The position numbers and the translations under genes are program-made. A DNA stretch of 32,474 nt from Candidatus Cyanaurora vandensis (GTDB taxonomy: Bacteria; Cyanobacteriota; Cyanobacteriia; Gloeobacterales; Anthocerotibacteraceae). The first letter of the stretch is position 1. Every line of letters starts with the position of its first letter. Below the pieces are notes generated by a model. It was not told the DNA's origin, ran no database searches, and saw nothing but the letters and a program-made list of their open reading frames with translations. Location of the stretch: the NCBI RefSeq assembly GCF_013285555.1, contig NZ_JAAXLT010000133.1, positions 1 through 32,474 on the forward strand. The letters are read 5' to 3'. Shown here in pieces: positions 24,302 through 32,294 of this stretch.

Positions 24302-25162
24302 TCAGGCCAGGAATTTACGCAGTAAAGTACCCACTAGGGCCACCGCCAACCCATCAAAAATCAGTAGGGCTACCAAGCAGCTTTCTAGACTCAAGGTCGC
24401 CCAGGGAGCCACCAGCACGGTACTCGTCCAGGACCAGTCCGCCGCACTATAGAGGTAGCGCACGGGTTCGATGGCCCAGGTCAAAGGGTTGAGTGTCGCT
24501 ACCCACTGCAACCAAGGCGGCATGAAGGCGAGGGGAGCTAGGGCAGTACTGGCAAATAACAAGGGTAAATTCAATACCAACAATAGCCCCAACGCCTCAA
24601 TATGACCGGGTACCACAAAGGCCAAACCGATGCTGAGGGCGGTGAAGCCAATCACCAACAACATCACCACCAGTCCAATTACGAGCAATCCCCCCAGTCC
24701 CGCCGCCAACTTCGCCCCCAAGAGGGTACTCGCCGTCATGACCACGGCAGTTTGCAAGAGACTCTGGACCACAATATAAATGGCTGAGGCAAACACCACT
24801 GACAGCCGAGAGGTCAAAGGCGCGACTAAGATGCGGTTGAGGAAACCGAACTCCCGGTCAAACACAATCGGCAACCCCGCATTGAGAGCCGCCCCAAACG
24901 CCGTAAAGATAATCACTCCCGCCGCGAGAAACTGCGTATAGTCACTCGATCCGAAAATCCCCACCGGGGCATTGTGAAAAGCCGCACCAAATAGAACCAA
25001 GAACATCAGTGGTTGGGCAATCCCCAGAGCTAACGCGGTCGGGCGGCGTTTCAACTGGATAAACCAACGACGGGTTAGAGCCAGGGTCTCTTGCCAAAAA
25101 GCCGGCGAAAAAAGCCCAGGAACAGCAAGGGGCAACTCAAGGGGCCGGGTGGCATTGCCCAT
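24302..25162 (-). CDS. ABC-2 type transporter permease
   Basis: This is an integral membrane protein of about 286 residues with six hydrophobic segments. It begins with the amphipathic region ETLALTRRWFIQLKRRPTALALGIAQP and has the large hydrophobic blocks typical of ABC-2 exporters (DrrB/DevC-like) plus LTWAIEPVRYLY near the C terminus. The ATPase gene is not adjacent, which is common in cyanobacteria. Start choice is uncertain: ATG 25162 was used because ATG 25189 lies within a perfect inverted repeat, and TTG 25225 would include it entirely. None has a good ribosome binding site. Substrate is unknown. Confidence 0.88.
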   Translation of the reverse strand: MGNATRPLELPLAVPGLFSPAFWQETLALTRRWFIQLKRRPTALALGIAQPLMFLVLFGAAFHNAPVGIFGSSDYTQFLAAGVIIFTAFGAALNAGLPIVFDREFGFLNRILVAPLTSRLSVVFASAIYIVVQSLLQTAVVMTASTLLGAKLAAGLGGLLVIGLVVMLLVIGFTALSIGLAFVVPGHIEALGLLLVLNLPLLFASTALAPLAFMPPWLQWVATLNPLTWAIEPVRYLYSAADWSWTSTVLVAPWATLSLESCLVALLIFDGLAVALVGTLLRKFLA

Positions 25163-25185
25163 GGGCGGGTACCATTTACATCTCC

Positions 25186-25216
25186 CCATTGTGCCCGATC
25201 GCGCATGGCACAATGG
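25186..25216. promoter_or_regulatory. Perfect inverted repeat between two divergent genes
   Basis: CCATTGTGCC (25186-25195) and GGCACAATGG (25207-25216) are exact reverse complements, ten bases each, separated by 11 bases containing CGATCG. It lies between the permease start (25162) and the small membrane protein start (25238), the only sequence between divergent genes. The form fits a dimeric regulator operator. It could also form a hairpin. There is no T tract. Confidence 0.45.
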
Positions 25217-25237
25217 AAATAGCAATTAAGGCATGCC

Positions 25238-25417
25238 ATGAATCTGCTCTTACTGGTCCTGTTGGCGGGTTATCTCTACGGAGCTTGGCGGTTCATGAAG
25301 GGAGCCAATCGTTTCTATCAGTCCGATAAGGCCCTACCCTTGGCCCTGGCGTGGCCCGTGTTGTTGTTGGTCTCGCCAGACTTCCGGCGCAACTTTAACC
25401 GCGCCCTCAAACCCTAG
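25238..25417 (+). CDS. 59-residue membrane protein, conserved hypothetical
   Basis: The frame starts MNLLLLVLLAGYLYGAWRF, followed by KGANRFYQSD and a second hydrophobic stretch ALAWPVLLLV, ending in SPDFRRNFNRALKP. Two short membrane helices with a charged C terminus fit a small cyanobacterial inner or thylakoid membrane protein. Composition and codon use look like the neighbouring genes. It ends with a TAG that shares the bases CTAG with the stop of the convergent RibD-like gene, so the two genes overlap by four bases. I cannot name the family. Confidence 0.7.
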   Translation: MNLLLLVLLAGYLYGAWRFMKGANRFYQSDKALPLALAWPVLLLVSPDFRRNFNRALKP

Positions 25418-26082
25418 CCCCGCGCGAACCGATAGCACAAAAACAACTCATCCCCCAGGCGGCGCGTCTCCACCAGTTGACCACGGGGTAACGCGGGTAA
25501 ATCCAGGCCCTCTGCCGCCGAGGGTGCGTCCTTTCCAGCAATGACCACTGGGCAGAGGGTCAGCCACAGTTCATCCACCAGCCCCAGTGCAAAGAATTGG
25601 GCCACCAATTGCCCCCCGCCCAGCAGGGCCAATCGTTTGACGCCCCGTTCATGGAGTAGGTGGAGAGCTTGCCGAAAGTCCACGCCCGTACTGTCTCCAC
25701 AGACCAAAAATTCCACATGGGGCGCGAAGTATGCCCGTTGCTCGAGGCTGAGTTCTCCCGTCAAAAGCAGACGGTCCATGGGTTGACGAAACAGGGGCCA
25801 AGTTATGTCTAGGTCTAAGCTCCTTGAGGCAACCACCGTCAAAGGTTGGGGGGATTGGCCCCGCAGGGTCCGCGCCTGCAAAAGTTCTGGGTTGTGGATG
25901 AGGAAAGCTGTACTGTAGGCCCGGATGGTACCTGCTCCTAAGAGGACCGCATCGGCCCGACTGACCTGGGTTTCCAGGTGGACTTGGTCATTGACTGAGG
26001 GAAAACCGGGCCGTTGATGACGGGTTTGGCTGAGTTTCCCATCCAGACTGACAGCGAGAATAAGACTAACCCAGGGCTGCAC
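25414..26082 (-). CDS. RibD C-terminal domain / DHFR-like pyrimidine reductase
   Basis: This 222-residue single-domain protein has the RibD C-terminal reductase fold. The pattern is SLILAVSLDGKLS near the N terminus, SRADAVLLGAGTIRAY, and the nucleotide site RLALLGGGQLVAQFFALGLVDELWLTLCPVV. In bifunctional RibD the deaminase domain precedes this; here it is absent. It could be the stand-alone reductase of riboflavin synthesis (5-amino-6-ribosylamino-uracil phosphate reduction) or a family member with a different substrate. The ATG at 26082 fits the domain start. Confidence 0.85.
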   Translation of the reverse strand: MQPWVSLILAVSLDGKLSQTRHQRPGFPSVNDQVHLETQVSRADAVLLGAGTIRAYSTAFLIHNPELLQARTLRGQSPQPLTVVASRSLDLDITWPLFRQPMDRLLLTGELSLEQRAYFAPHVEFLVCGDSTGVDFRQALHLLHERGVKRLALLGGGQLVAQFFALGLVDELWLTLCPVVIAGKDAPSAAEGLDLPALPRGQLVETRRLGDELFLCYRFARG

Positions 26083-26145
26083 AGGGGTCCCTCACGACTT
26101 GCTCAGCATAGCAGGGTATAATCGGGCCATTCTCGGTGTCGTCCC

Positions 26146-26316
26146 ATGTGTACCCAATTCGTCGAACTAGAAATGGCCCGCAAGCCCCTTGCTGAACTGG
26201 TCCCCGCCATCGAAGCCGAACTCGCTACCCGGGGTGAGTCGTTACGTTGGGCCATCACCCAGGTGGAAGCCGACCGCATTACCGTCGAAGCTGCCGTCCT
26301 TGTCACCACGACGTAA
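26146..26316 (+). CDS. 56-residue hypothetical protein upstream of DUF3493
   Basis: The frame reads MCTQFVELEMARKPLAELVP, then a charged helix-like part AIEAELATRGESLRWAITQV, then EADRITVEAAVLVTTT. It ends two bases before the GTG of the next gene, and both are on the same strand, consistent with translational coupling. Helix then strand content suggests a small alpha/beta fold. The family is not recognised; there is no Shine-Dalgarno sequence of note. Confidence 0.55.
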   Translation: MCTQFVELEMARKPLAELVPAIEAELATRGESLRWAITQVEADRITVEAAVLVTTT

Positions 26317-26318
26317 AC

Positions 26319-26636
26319 GTGGAAGACTGGACCCCCGAACGTAAAGCCCGCAAACGTGCCCAAATGCGGGCACAGTTGGCCTCACCCTGGCGGGGTCTGC
26401 GTTTATTTTTTTATCTCTGCTTTACCGCTAGTGCCGCTGTCGGAACGATGGTCTTCCTCAGCCGGGTCCTCGGCGGGATGGCGCGGGGAGACCGAGAATT
26501 ATGGGTGAATAGTTTGTTTATGACCTTCTTACATATCGTCTTGGGCGTAACGATGGTGGTCCTCTTCCGGGCCGAACGCCAACGCGAAACTAGCCAAACC
26601 GAACGGTTCTTCCAGAAGCAACAGGCTAAACGTTAA
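26319..26636 (+). CDS. DUF3493 family protein (Low PSII accumulation 1/Rep27-type)
   Basis: The protein has 105 residues. After a charged N terminus (VEDWTPERKARKRAQMRAQL) come SPWRGLRLFFYLCFTASAAVGTMVFL and MTFLHIVLGVTMVVLFRAE, two membrane helices. The 'PxRGLRxFxYxxFxASxxVG' pattern is that of DUF3493, a cyanobacterial family whose plastid members (LPA1/Rep27) help photosystem II assembly or D1 repair. The start is the GTG at 26319, two bases after the preceding stop; an in-frame ATG at 26247 would overlap that gene. The family assignment is by pattern and moderately secure; the PSII role is inference. Confidence 0.65.
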   Translation: MEDWTPERKARKRAQMRAQLASPWRGLRLFFYLCFTASAAVGTMVFLSRVLGGMARGDRELWVNSLFMTFLHIVLGVTMVVLFRAERQRETSQTERFFQKQQAKR

Positions 26637-26763
26637 GTGGTCTCCCGACAAGCAGGTATGGTGGGGACTAAGATAGAGTGTTGGGCTGGGATTAACCTTG
26701 ATTGGCGTGGTATGAGTATTGTCCGATTGTTGTAAGGGGTGCAACTGTCTGAATCTAGAGCCC

Positions 26764-26786
26764 ATCCTCAACTAAGCATTGAGGAT
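26764..26786 (-). terminator. Possible hairpin downstream of the pentapeptide-repeat gene
   Basis: ATCCTCAA (26764-26771) and TTGAGGAT (26779-26786) form a perfect 8-bp stem with a 7-base loop, starting 18 bases after the pentapeptide gene stop on the minus strand. No T tract follows, so it may be a 3' stabilising hairpin or, with the T-poor side, a weak terminator. Confidence 0.35.
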
Positions 26787-26803
26787 AGGAAGCTAGGACA
26801 TAG

Positions 26804-27625
26804 TTACTGCTTGCCTAGGGCCCGCCGGGTCTCCTCATCTAACCTAGCCCCAGAGAGGACTGCCCCTTCTAATTTAGCCCCGGTGAGTTTGACCCCACGT
26901 AGGTTTGTACCACTGAAATTAATACCTGTTAGGTCCGCCCTGCTTAAGTCGGCATCATCAAGTGTAGACCCGCTCAGGTTGGCTTGACTCAAGTTAGCTC
27001 CCCGCAAGTTAGTCCCCGTCAAATTAATCCCACTCAGATTCATACCACTGAAATTAATTTCGCTTAGGTCCATATCTTCGAGGTCTAGACCACTCAGATT
27101 AAGACTTTTACGGTCAGCTTGGGCATAGGTGAGGATAGCACGGAGAGCATCTTCATCGAGATCAGCCCCCGACAGATTCGCACCCGCCCACTGACTCCCC
27201 TTAGCTTCAATAGCACTCAGGTCTGCCCCGCTCAAGTTTGCCCCGCTCAAGTTAGCGTCACGCAAATCGGTGTGGTTCAGGTCCGCCCCGGAGAAGTTGG
27301 CCCCTTGCAGATTGGCCCCCTGTAAGTTAGCTCCTTCAAAATCAGCCCCACTCAGGTTTTTACCACTCAGATCTACCTTTTTCAGGTCGGCATTGGCAAA
27401 GTCCACGCCGCTTAGATTGCTTCCCTTTAAGTCGGGGATCGTGGGGGGTTCAGGGGGTTTGGGAGCTACAGGAGGTTCCGATTCGATACTCAATTGCGGA
27501 GAGGGTTCCAATTGGGCCACGAAGTTTAATTTTCCGGTCCCCAAGGCCCACAGGCCCCAGAACAAAAGACCCACAGCAACACTGACGAGGCTAAATTTCA
27601 ACTCTTTCACGGGATGAAATGCCAA
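26804..27625 (-). CDS. Membrane-anchored pentapeptide-repeat protein
   Basis: The protein has 273 residues. A membrane anchor is at about 11-30 (FSLVSVAVGLLFWGLWALG), then a Pro-rich linker (about 41-63) and two blocks of A(D/N)LxG pentapeptides (about 64-150 and 173-263) that should fold as right-handed quadrilateral beta-helices. A non-repeat insert (DEDALRAILTYAQADRKS) separates the blocks. Such proteins are especially numerous in cyanobacteria; most have no known target. The start is a TTG with GAGG seven bases upstream; a GTG at 27610 is the alternative. The topology (anchor then helix) suggests a periplasmic or lumenal helix; that is inference. Confidence 0.88.
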   Translation of the reverse strand: MAFHPVKELKFSLVSVAVGLLFWGLWALGTGKLNFVAQLEPSPQLSIESEPPVAPKPPEPPTIPDLKGSNLSGVDFANADLKKVDLSGKNLSGADFEGANLQGANLQGANFSGADLNHTDLRDANLSGANLSGADLSAIEAKGSQWAGANLSGADLDEDALRAILTYAQADRKSLNLSGLDLEDMDLSEINFSGMNLSGINLTGTNLRGANLSQANLSGSTLDDADLSRADLTGINFSGTNLRGVKLTGAKLEGAVLSGARLDEETRRALGKQ

Positions 27626-27771
27626 TACATGGCCTCACTGTAACACTAGGAGTTGGGCAAGTTGTGAGTAGATAACTAAAGTTGTAATTTCCTGTGGGGG
27701 CCTGTAGATAGTGAAATAAAGCGGCCCACGAACAGCCACCATCCAGCATTCTGGGCCAGCGGTGATGGTTC

Positions 27772-28767
27772 TTAGCCCAGCCACTGCGGGTTCTTAGCAG
27801 TACCATCGAAACGGTTACTCGTCTTATAAAGTTCGGTCTGACCTTTGAGGGCGACCGTCCGGGTACGGTTGAGTAGAGCAGTCACCTGTTCATTGGTCAA
27901 TGGCTTGAAGGTCCGCACTGCTTCGATGGCTTGGTCGAGAATTGCCAGACTATCAATGCCCGTAATCACCGTTGAAATTGGCAGATTCAGGGTGTAATGC
28001 AAACACTCAATCGGTTTGACGGTATTGCTCTGCAAAATATAAGAGTCACCCATAGACTTCATCCCCAGGACCGCGATCTCCTCCTTAATCAAGACTGGAA
28101 GGACCGTGCGCTCGAAACTCCTAAAATGAGCATCCATGACATTTAAAGGCATTTGAACCGTATCGAATCGAAAGTTATTCGCCTTAGCAACTTCTAGCAT
28201 TCTGAGATGAACCATGGGGTCCTTGTGACCTGTGAAGCCAATAAAACGAAATTTACCCGCTTTTTGCGCTGCCATGACCGCTTCAATTGCTCCGCCCGGT
28301 GCGAAAATCCGGTCGGGGTCCTCAACACGGATAATCTCATGGAGTTGCAACAAATCTACCGACTCCACCCGCAGCCGTCGTAAGGATTCATCAATCTGTC
28401 GTGCAGCCGACTCTTTCGTTCTGCCATCAATCTTGGTCATCAAAAAAACCTTGTCACGGTAGCCATTCTGTAAAGCGTTACCCATCCGAACTTCACTAAC
28501 CCCGTCGTGATAATCCCAGCAGTTGTCCATAAAGTTAATGCCACGGTCAATCGCCGTGTGAATAATTTTGATACTCTCCTGCTCATCTTTTTGCCGCCCG
28601 ATGTGATGTCCTCCCAGTCCCACCACCGAAACCTGCTCTTTCGTCCGTCCCAAAGGCCGATAAATCATCTCGCGGGTTCCCGCTTGCATAGCTCCTACAT
28701 CCCCAGCCGCCATCATTCCCGCAATAACTGAAGTAGCTTTTAATACCTCTCGTCTCCGCACATCCAC
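27772..28767 (-). CDS. Aldo/keto reductase with Tat-type signal
   Basis: This 331-residue protein is an NADPH-dependent aldo/keto reductase. The catalytic tetrad is D81, Y86, K112 and H143 (NFMDNCWDYHDG, MTKIDGR, LLQLHEI). The N terminus MDVRRREVLKATSVIAGMMAAG has a twin-arginine motif followed by a hydrophobic stretch, as in Tat substrates that leave the cytosol folded with cofactor. Family members with this signal occur in bacteria, but substrates are unknown. An RloB/RloA pair lies 91 bases upstream on the same strand and may or may not share a transcript. Confidence 0.9.
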   Translation of the reverse strand: MDVRRREVLKATSVIAGMMAAGDVGAMQAGTREMIYRPLGRTKEQVSVVGLGGHHIGRQKDEQESIKIIHTAIDRGINFMDNCWDYHDGVSEVRMGNALQNGYRDKVFLMTKIDGRTKESAARQIDESLRRLRVESVDLLQLHEIIRVEDPDRIFAPGGAIEAVMAAQKAGKFRFIGFTGHKDPMVHLRMLEVAKANNFRFDTVQMPLNVMDAHFRSFERTVLPVLIKEEIAVLGMKSMGDSYILQSNTVKPIECLHYTLNLPISTVITGIDSLAILDQAIEAVRTFKPLTNEQVTALLNRTRTVALKGQTELYKTSNRFDGTAKNPQWLG

Positions 28768-28858
28768 GCTGAAACTCCCAGGAAAAAGTTTACTGACCTA
28801 AATGAATGTTAAATTGCTCAGCAATGCTTTTTCCTCTGTCTAAAGGGGTAGCAAATAG

Positions 28859-29533
28859 TCATAGATTAATGGGGTAAGGCTTACGAGCAGCATTATTGAG
28901 TTCTCGAACAAGTTTATCTACTTCTGTAGATGGATTACCTGAGCCATCACAATCTATATGGAGCTTACGACAACGCTCACTGTGCTCTATTGCAGTGGGA
29001 AAACTCTTAATACAATCTAGGGTGGGTACAAGACCCTTGATGTATTTGGGCAAATATTTTTTTAAATATTGACAGACATTGTTACAGTCTATAAATGGTG
29101 AAGTAGTATATTCCCAATGCAGAAGTAGCCAATACTCAAAACATGGGTCAGACTGAGCAAAAAAAGTTCCTCTAGCTTCTGGAAGGTTCATAGCAGCCTG
29201 AGCTAGTTTACGCCGTTCATCGTGGATTTTTTCAAGATCAAAGACTACCCAGACTTCATCGTAGGGAGTGAAGATGTTACTTTTTTTTGCCTTTTGAATA
29301 CGCTCTTTTCGACATTTATCAGCATATTTAGTCAAGGTTATCGGGTCAGTTCCTTCAGGATGAACAAGTTCTACTTCTACAGTCCTTAATCTTAGAAGTT
29401 CTCGGAGTTGTTTAAAGTAGTTCGGTTCAGTTTTCTCCCCCTCAGTGATAATAAGGAAAATCTTACCTGAAGGAGAATGTTCAGGAGGCCTTCGAGCTGA
29501 TGGTCTGCGGACATAAGAACTATTCTGAGTCAC
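28859..29533 (-). CDS. rloB: RloB family protein (Toprim-like), second gene of a RloA/RloB pair
   Basis: This 224-residue protein begins the RloB domain with KIFLIITEGEKTEPNYF (conserved Glu31, Glu33), followed by VWVVFDLEKIHDERR (Asp99 and Glu101, metal-binding positions of a Toprim-like fold) and SDPCFEYWLLLHWE, the family's most characteristic motif. RloB-type proteins occur with AAA ATPases in restriction-linked loci and in the AbiL abortive-infection system, where the Toprim part is thought to be the nuclease-like effector. The start is a GTG whose last bases overlap the TGA of the ATPase gene (GTGA). This region is distinctly AT-richer than the rest of the window, suggesting horizontal origin. 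Confidence 0.85.
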   Translation of the reverse strand: MTQNSSYVRRPSARRPPEHSPSGKIFLIITEGEKTEPNYFKQLRELLRLRTVEVELVHPEGTDPITLTKYADKCRKERIQKAKKSNIFTPYDEVWVVFDLEKIHDERRKLAQAAMNLPEARGTFFAQSDPCFEYWLLLHWEYTTSPFIDCNNVCQYLKKYLPKYIKGLVPTLDCIKSFPTAIEHSERCRKLHIDCDGSGNPSTEVDKLVRELNNAARKPYPINL

Positions 29534-30825
29534 AGTTTTAAACCTTCAGGGATAAAGGGAATGCCGCCGTAGCGTCCGGCGAGGTAACCTTTTGTCAAAG
29601 CTTCATCTTTACGAGGTTGATAATCAGTAAGCGGGTAGAGGTGGGTTGCACCCGCAGGAGATTTCTCAGTAAACCAAATTTGGTCTCGCCGCATTAGGGT
29701 GGTATCCAGGAGAATAGGATTGTGCGTTGTAAAAATAATCTGCGCCCCTTTTGGATTATTCTTACGACAGAATAAGAGTTTGAGTAATTCCCTAACGAGA
29801 AGAGGATGAAGACTAATTTCAATCTCATCCAAAAAAGCAGTGTTCCCGTGTTCCAAAATGTCAATCCAAGAGCTAGTCAATTCAAAAAATCTACGTGTGC
29901 CTTCTGACTCTTCGGAATTGTAATCAAAGAGAACATCTTGGTTATCGCTTGCTTTGTGTATAAACTGTATCTCTCCCTCTTCCGTTCTAATATTTTTTTC
30001 AAAAACGTGGGCTGATTCCTCTGAGTAAGAATTGGTTAGGGATGATGTCTTATTCTCATCCTTCGATTGTGTAATCTTTATGTCAGCAATACCAATATCT
30101 GCACTTCTTAAAAGATTTTGAACGCGTTCAAAATAACCGTATTCTCTAAGTTTTTTTATAGCCCAAGTTTTGTGAATCCCTTTACTAAGAGAAGAATTTG
30201 TTGGATTAAACTGAAGATTATGTTGAAACCAGCTAAAGATCGGCGTGAGTTGGGGATGATTGAACTGAGTAGCAACAGATATGAAAAGTGCATTCTCACG
30301 AGTCTTTATTTCAAGACTCTTATCCCTTTTAAATCCAGTTGCAGGTTTTTCCCAGGTATAAATATTCTGCCGCTCATCATAGGTTCGATGATACCAGCGT
30401 TGGGGCAGTCCCTTGGGATATGCTACTAAATACTCTTCCAGAACCCGCTGAGTGGTTAAGGACAGACCGAAAAGGTAACGTATCTCTTCAACAACAAAAG
30501 TGATTTCAAACTTTGATGGCTGGTGAATAGAAATCTGGTCCAGCTTGAAAGGCTCGGTTCCTGTGGGATCGCCGGGTTCAATTTTAGTTGCTGAGTGACG
30601 CACGAAATCAGCGAGAAATTGAACAGCTTTAAGGACGTTCGACTTACCAGACGCATTAGCTCCGTAAATTGCTGCTCCACGCAAAAACTTCACTCCTGCT
30701 AAGCCGGGTAGATTCCGCTCAATTACACAGTCAGGCAGGTCTTTTTCGTAGTTGCTGGCTACAAGGCTGAGGGCCTGCTCTTCACGAATAGACCGAAAAT
30801 TGGCGACCTTGAACTCAATCAGCAT
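29530..30825 (-). CDS. RloA-like AAA-type ATPase (AAA_15/AAA_21), partner of RloB
   Basis: This 431-residue ABC/SMC-type ATPase starts with the typical MLIEFKVANFRSIREEQ. Walker A is GANASGKS at 55-62, and the C-terminal Walker B reads NTAFLDEIEISLHPLL, followed by the switch histidine of IIFTTHNPILL. A long insertion separates the two halves. Such ATPases paired with Toprim or RloB proteins are found in phage-defence systems (AbiL, RloAB, and the analogous PARIS and OLD types). The start is ATG 30825; a GTG at 30837 was rejected as it adds nothing conserved. It overlaps rloB by GTGA, so the two are coupled. The downstream aldo/keto reductase is probably unrelated. Confidence 0.88.
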   Translation of the reverse strand: MLIEFKVANFRSIREEQALSLVASNYEKDLPDCVIERNLPGLAGVKFLRGAAIYGANASGKSNVLKAVQFLADFVRHSATKIEPGDPTGTEPFKLDQISIHQPSKFEITFVVEEIRYLFGLSLTTQRVLEEYLVAYPKGLPQRWYHRTYDERQNIYTWEKPATGFKRDKSLEIKTRENALFISVATQFNHPQLTPIFSWFQHNLQFNPTNSSLSKGIHKTWAIKKLREYGYFERVQNLLRSADIGIADIKITQSKDENKTSSLTNSYSEESAHVFEKNIRTEEGEIQFIHKASDNQDVLFDYNSEESEGTRRFFELTSSWIDILEHGNTAFLDEIEISLHPLLVRELLKLLFCRKNNPKGAQIIFTTHNPILLDTTLMRRDQIWFTEKSPAGATHLYPLTDYQPRKDEALTKGYLAGRYGGIPFIPEGLKL

Positions 30826-30975
30826 GGAGCTAACCACCCCTTAGAGGCAAAACTAGCCTTATATTCGCCAGTTTTACACAAAAAATGTCCTAGAAACGTA
30901 AATTTCCTTGAAATCTCTCTACAGGTCCACACCTAAACACTTAGACGGGTTTATTTGCCCTGTAAACTTGGAGTA

Positions 30976-30996
30976 ATGCCCCGGAGCGACCGATGA
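30976..30996 (+). promoter_or_regulatory. Six-codon upstream ORF overlapping the larC start
   Basis: An ATG at 30976, with GGAG just before it, starts MPRSDR. Its TGA (30994-30996) overlaps the larC ATG (30993-30995), so terminating ribosomes could reinitiate at larC. This may be chance; only conservation would tell. Confidence 0.2.
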
Positions 30997-32294
30997 AGAT
31001 TGCCTACTTTGATTGCCCGACCGGGATTGCCGGGGATATGTGTCTGGGGGCCTTGGTGGATGCGGGGGTGCCCTTAGCCTATCTAGAGCAACAATTGGGC
31101 CGTCTCGCCATGCATCAGGAATTCCACCTACAGGCCCAAACCGTTAAAAAAGTTGGTATTCAAGGCACTCAAGTTACGGTTCACCTTACGGAAACACCCG
31201 CTACTCGGCATTTACCCGAGATTGAAGCGATTATCCAGCAAGCGGGCCTCCCAGCCCAAGCGACCGCTTGGGCCTTAGCGAGCTTTCGGGCGTTGGCAGC
31301 GGCGGAGGGAGCGGTCCATGGTGTTCCGCCCAGCGCAGTCCACTTCCATGAAGTCGGGGCGGTGGATGCAATTGTGGATATTGTCGGGACCTGTCTGGGT
31401 CTGGATTGGTTGGGCATTGAACAGATCGTGTGTTCAGGGTTGCCCTTTGGGGGCGGGACCGTGATAGCAGCCCACGGTCGGATGCCCGTTCCCACGCCAG
31501 CGGTGGTCAAACTCTGGCAAAGCCGCCAAGTGCCTGTATTCAGCAATGGCATTCATAAAGAACTCGTCACGCCCACCGGAGCCGCTATCGTCTGTGCCTT
31601 GGCCCATCACTTCGGTGAGTGTCCTGCTCTAGTCGTGCAAACCGTAGGCATGGGGGCCGGAACACGAGACCTATCTATCCCTAACTTACTTAGGCTCTGG
31701 GTGGGTGAGTCTACGCCCAACTTCTCGGGTTCTGAGCGTAGTCATGCCCATGCCCACGAACATAGTCATAGCGGACCCACTCACTCCCATAGCCATAGCG
31801 AGAGTCATAGCGAATCCAGCCCTAGCCATAGCCCCAGTCATGCCCATCCTCATGAAGAAGTCGTTGCCCTGTTGGAGACCCAGCTTGATGACACCAGCCC
31901 CCAGGTCCTCGGTTATCTCTTTGATTGCCTCCCGGCGGCGGGAGCCTTAGATATGTACCTGACCCCGGTTGCCATGAAAAAGAATCGGCCCGGTGTCCTG
32001 CTCACCGTCCTCTGTCATCCGCCCCAAGCCCGCGCCTGTGAAGAAGTGCTTTTTCGAGAGACCATGACGCTTGGTATCCGCCGGGATTACCGGACCCGTG
32101 CGGTGTTGGGGCGCAGATTTGAGACCGTGCAGACCAATTTTGGTGCAGTGCCCGTTAAAGTAAGTCACCGCGCCGGAGCCGTTTATACCGTTCAGCCAGA
32201 ATATGAAGACTGCCGCCGTCTGGCCCAAGCTACCGGACAGCCCCTCAAAAATATCCATGCCGCCGCCCTCCAAGCCTACGAGGCCCAACGATGA
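30993..32294 (+). CDS. larC: Nickel pincer cofactor biosynthesis protein LarC
   Basis: LarC inserts nickel into the pyridinium-3,5-bisthiocarboxylic acid mononucleotide cofactor, first found in lactate racemase. The N-terminal [21 protein letters not shown], the central [16 protein letters not shown] and the C-terminal [18 protein letters not shown] match the family. Residues about 250-290 hold a His-rich stretch with at least a dozen histidines, a likely nickel store, in the variable linker. The frame is continuous, with no frameshift as described for some lactobacilli. ATG at 30993 has GGAG seven bases upstream. Its stop overlaps the smpB start (ATGA). No LarA, LarB or LarE is in view. Confidence 0.93.
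   Translation: MKIAYFDCPTGIAGDMCLGALVDAGVPLAYLEQQLGRLAMHQEFHLQAQTVKKVGIQGTQVTVHLTETPATRHLPEIEAIIQQAGLPAQATAWALASFRALAAAEGAVHGVPPSAVHFHEVGAVDAIVDIVGTCLGLDWLGIEQIVCSGLPFGGGTVIAAHGRMPVPTPAVVKLWQSRQVPVFSNGIHKELVTPTGAAIVCALAHHFGECPALVVQTVGMGAGTRDLSIPNLLRLWVGESTPNFSGSERSHAHAHEHSHSGPTHSHSHSESHSESSPSHSPSHAHPHEEVVALLETQLDDTSPQVLGYLFDCLPAAGALDMYLTPVAMKKNRPGVLLTVLCHPPQARACEEVLFRETMTLGIRRDYRTRAVLGRRFETVQTNFGAVPVKVSHRAGAVYTVQPEYEDCRRLAQATGQPLKNIHAAALQAYEAQR

Noticed and set aside
25196-25203. A HIP1-like octamer (CCGATCGC)
   Set aside because: One base off the GCGATCGC consensus, and I saw no exact copy in the window. Treated as spacer within the inverted repeat.
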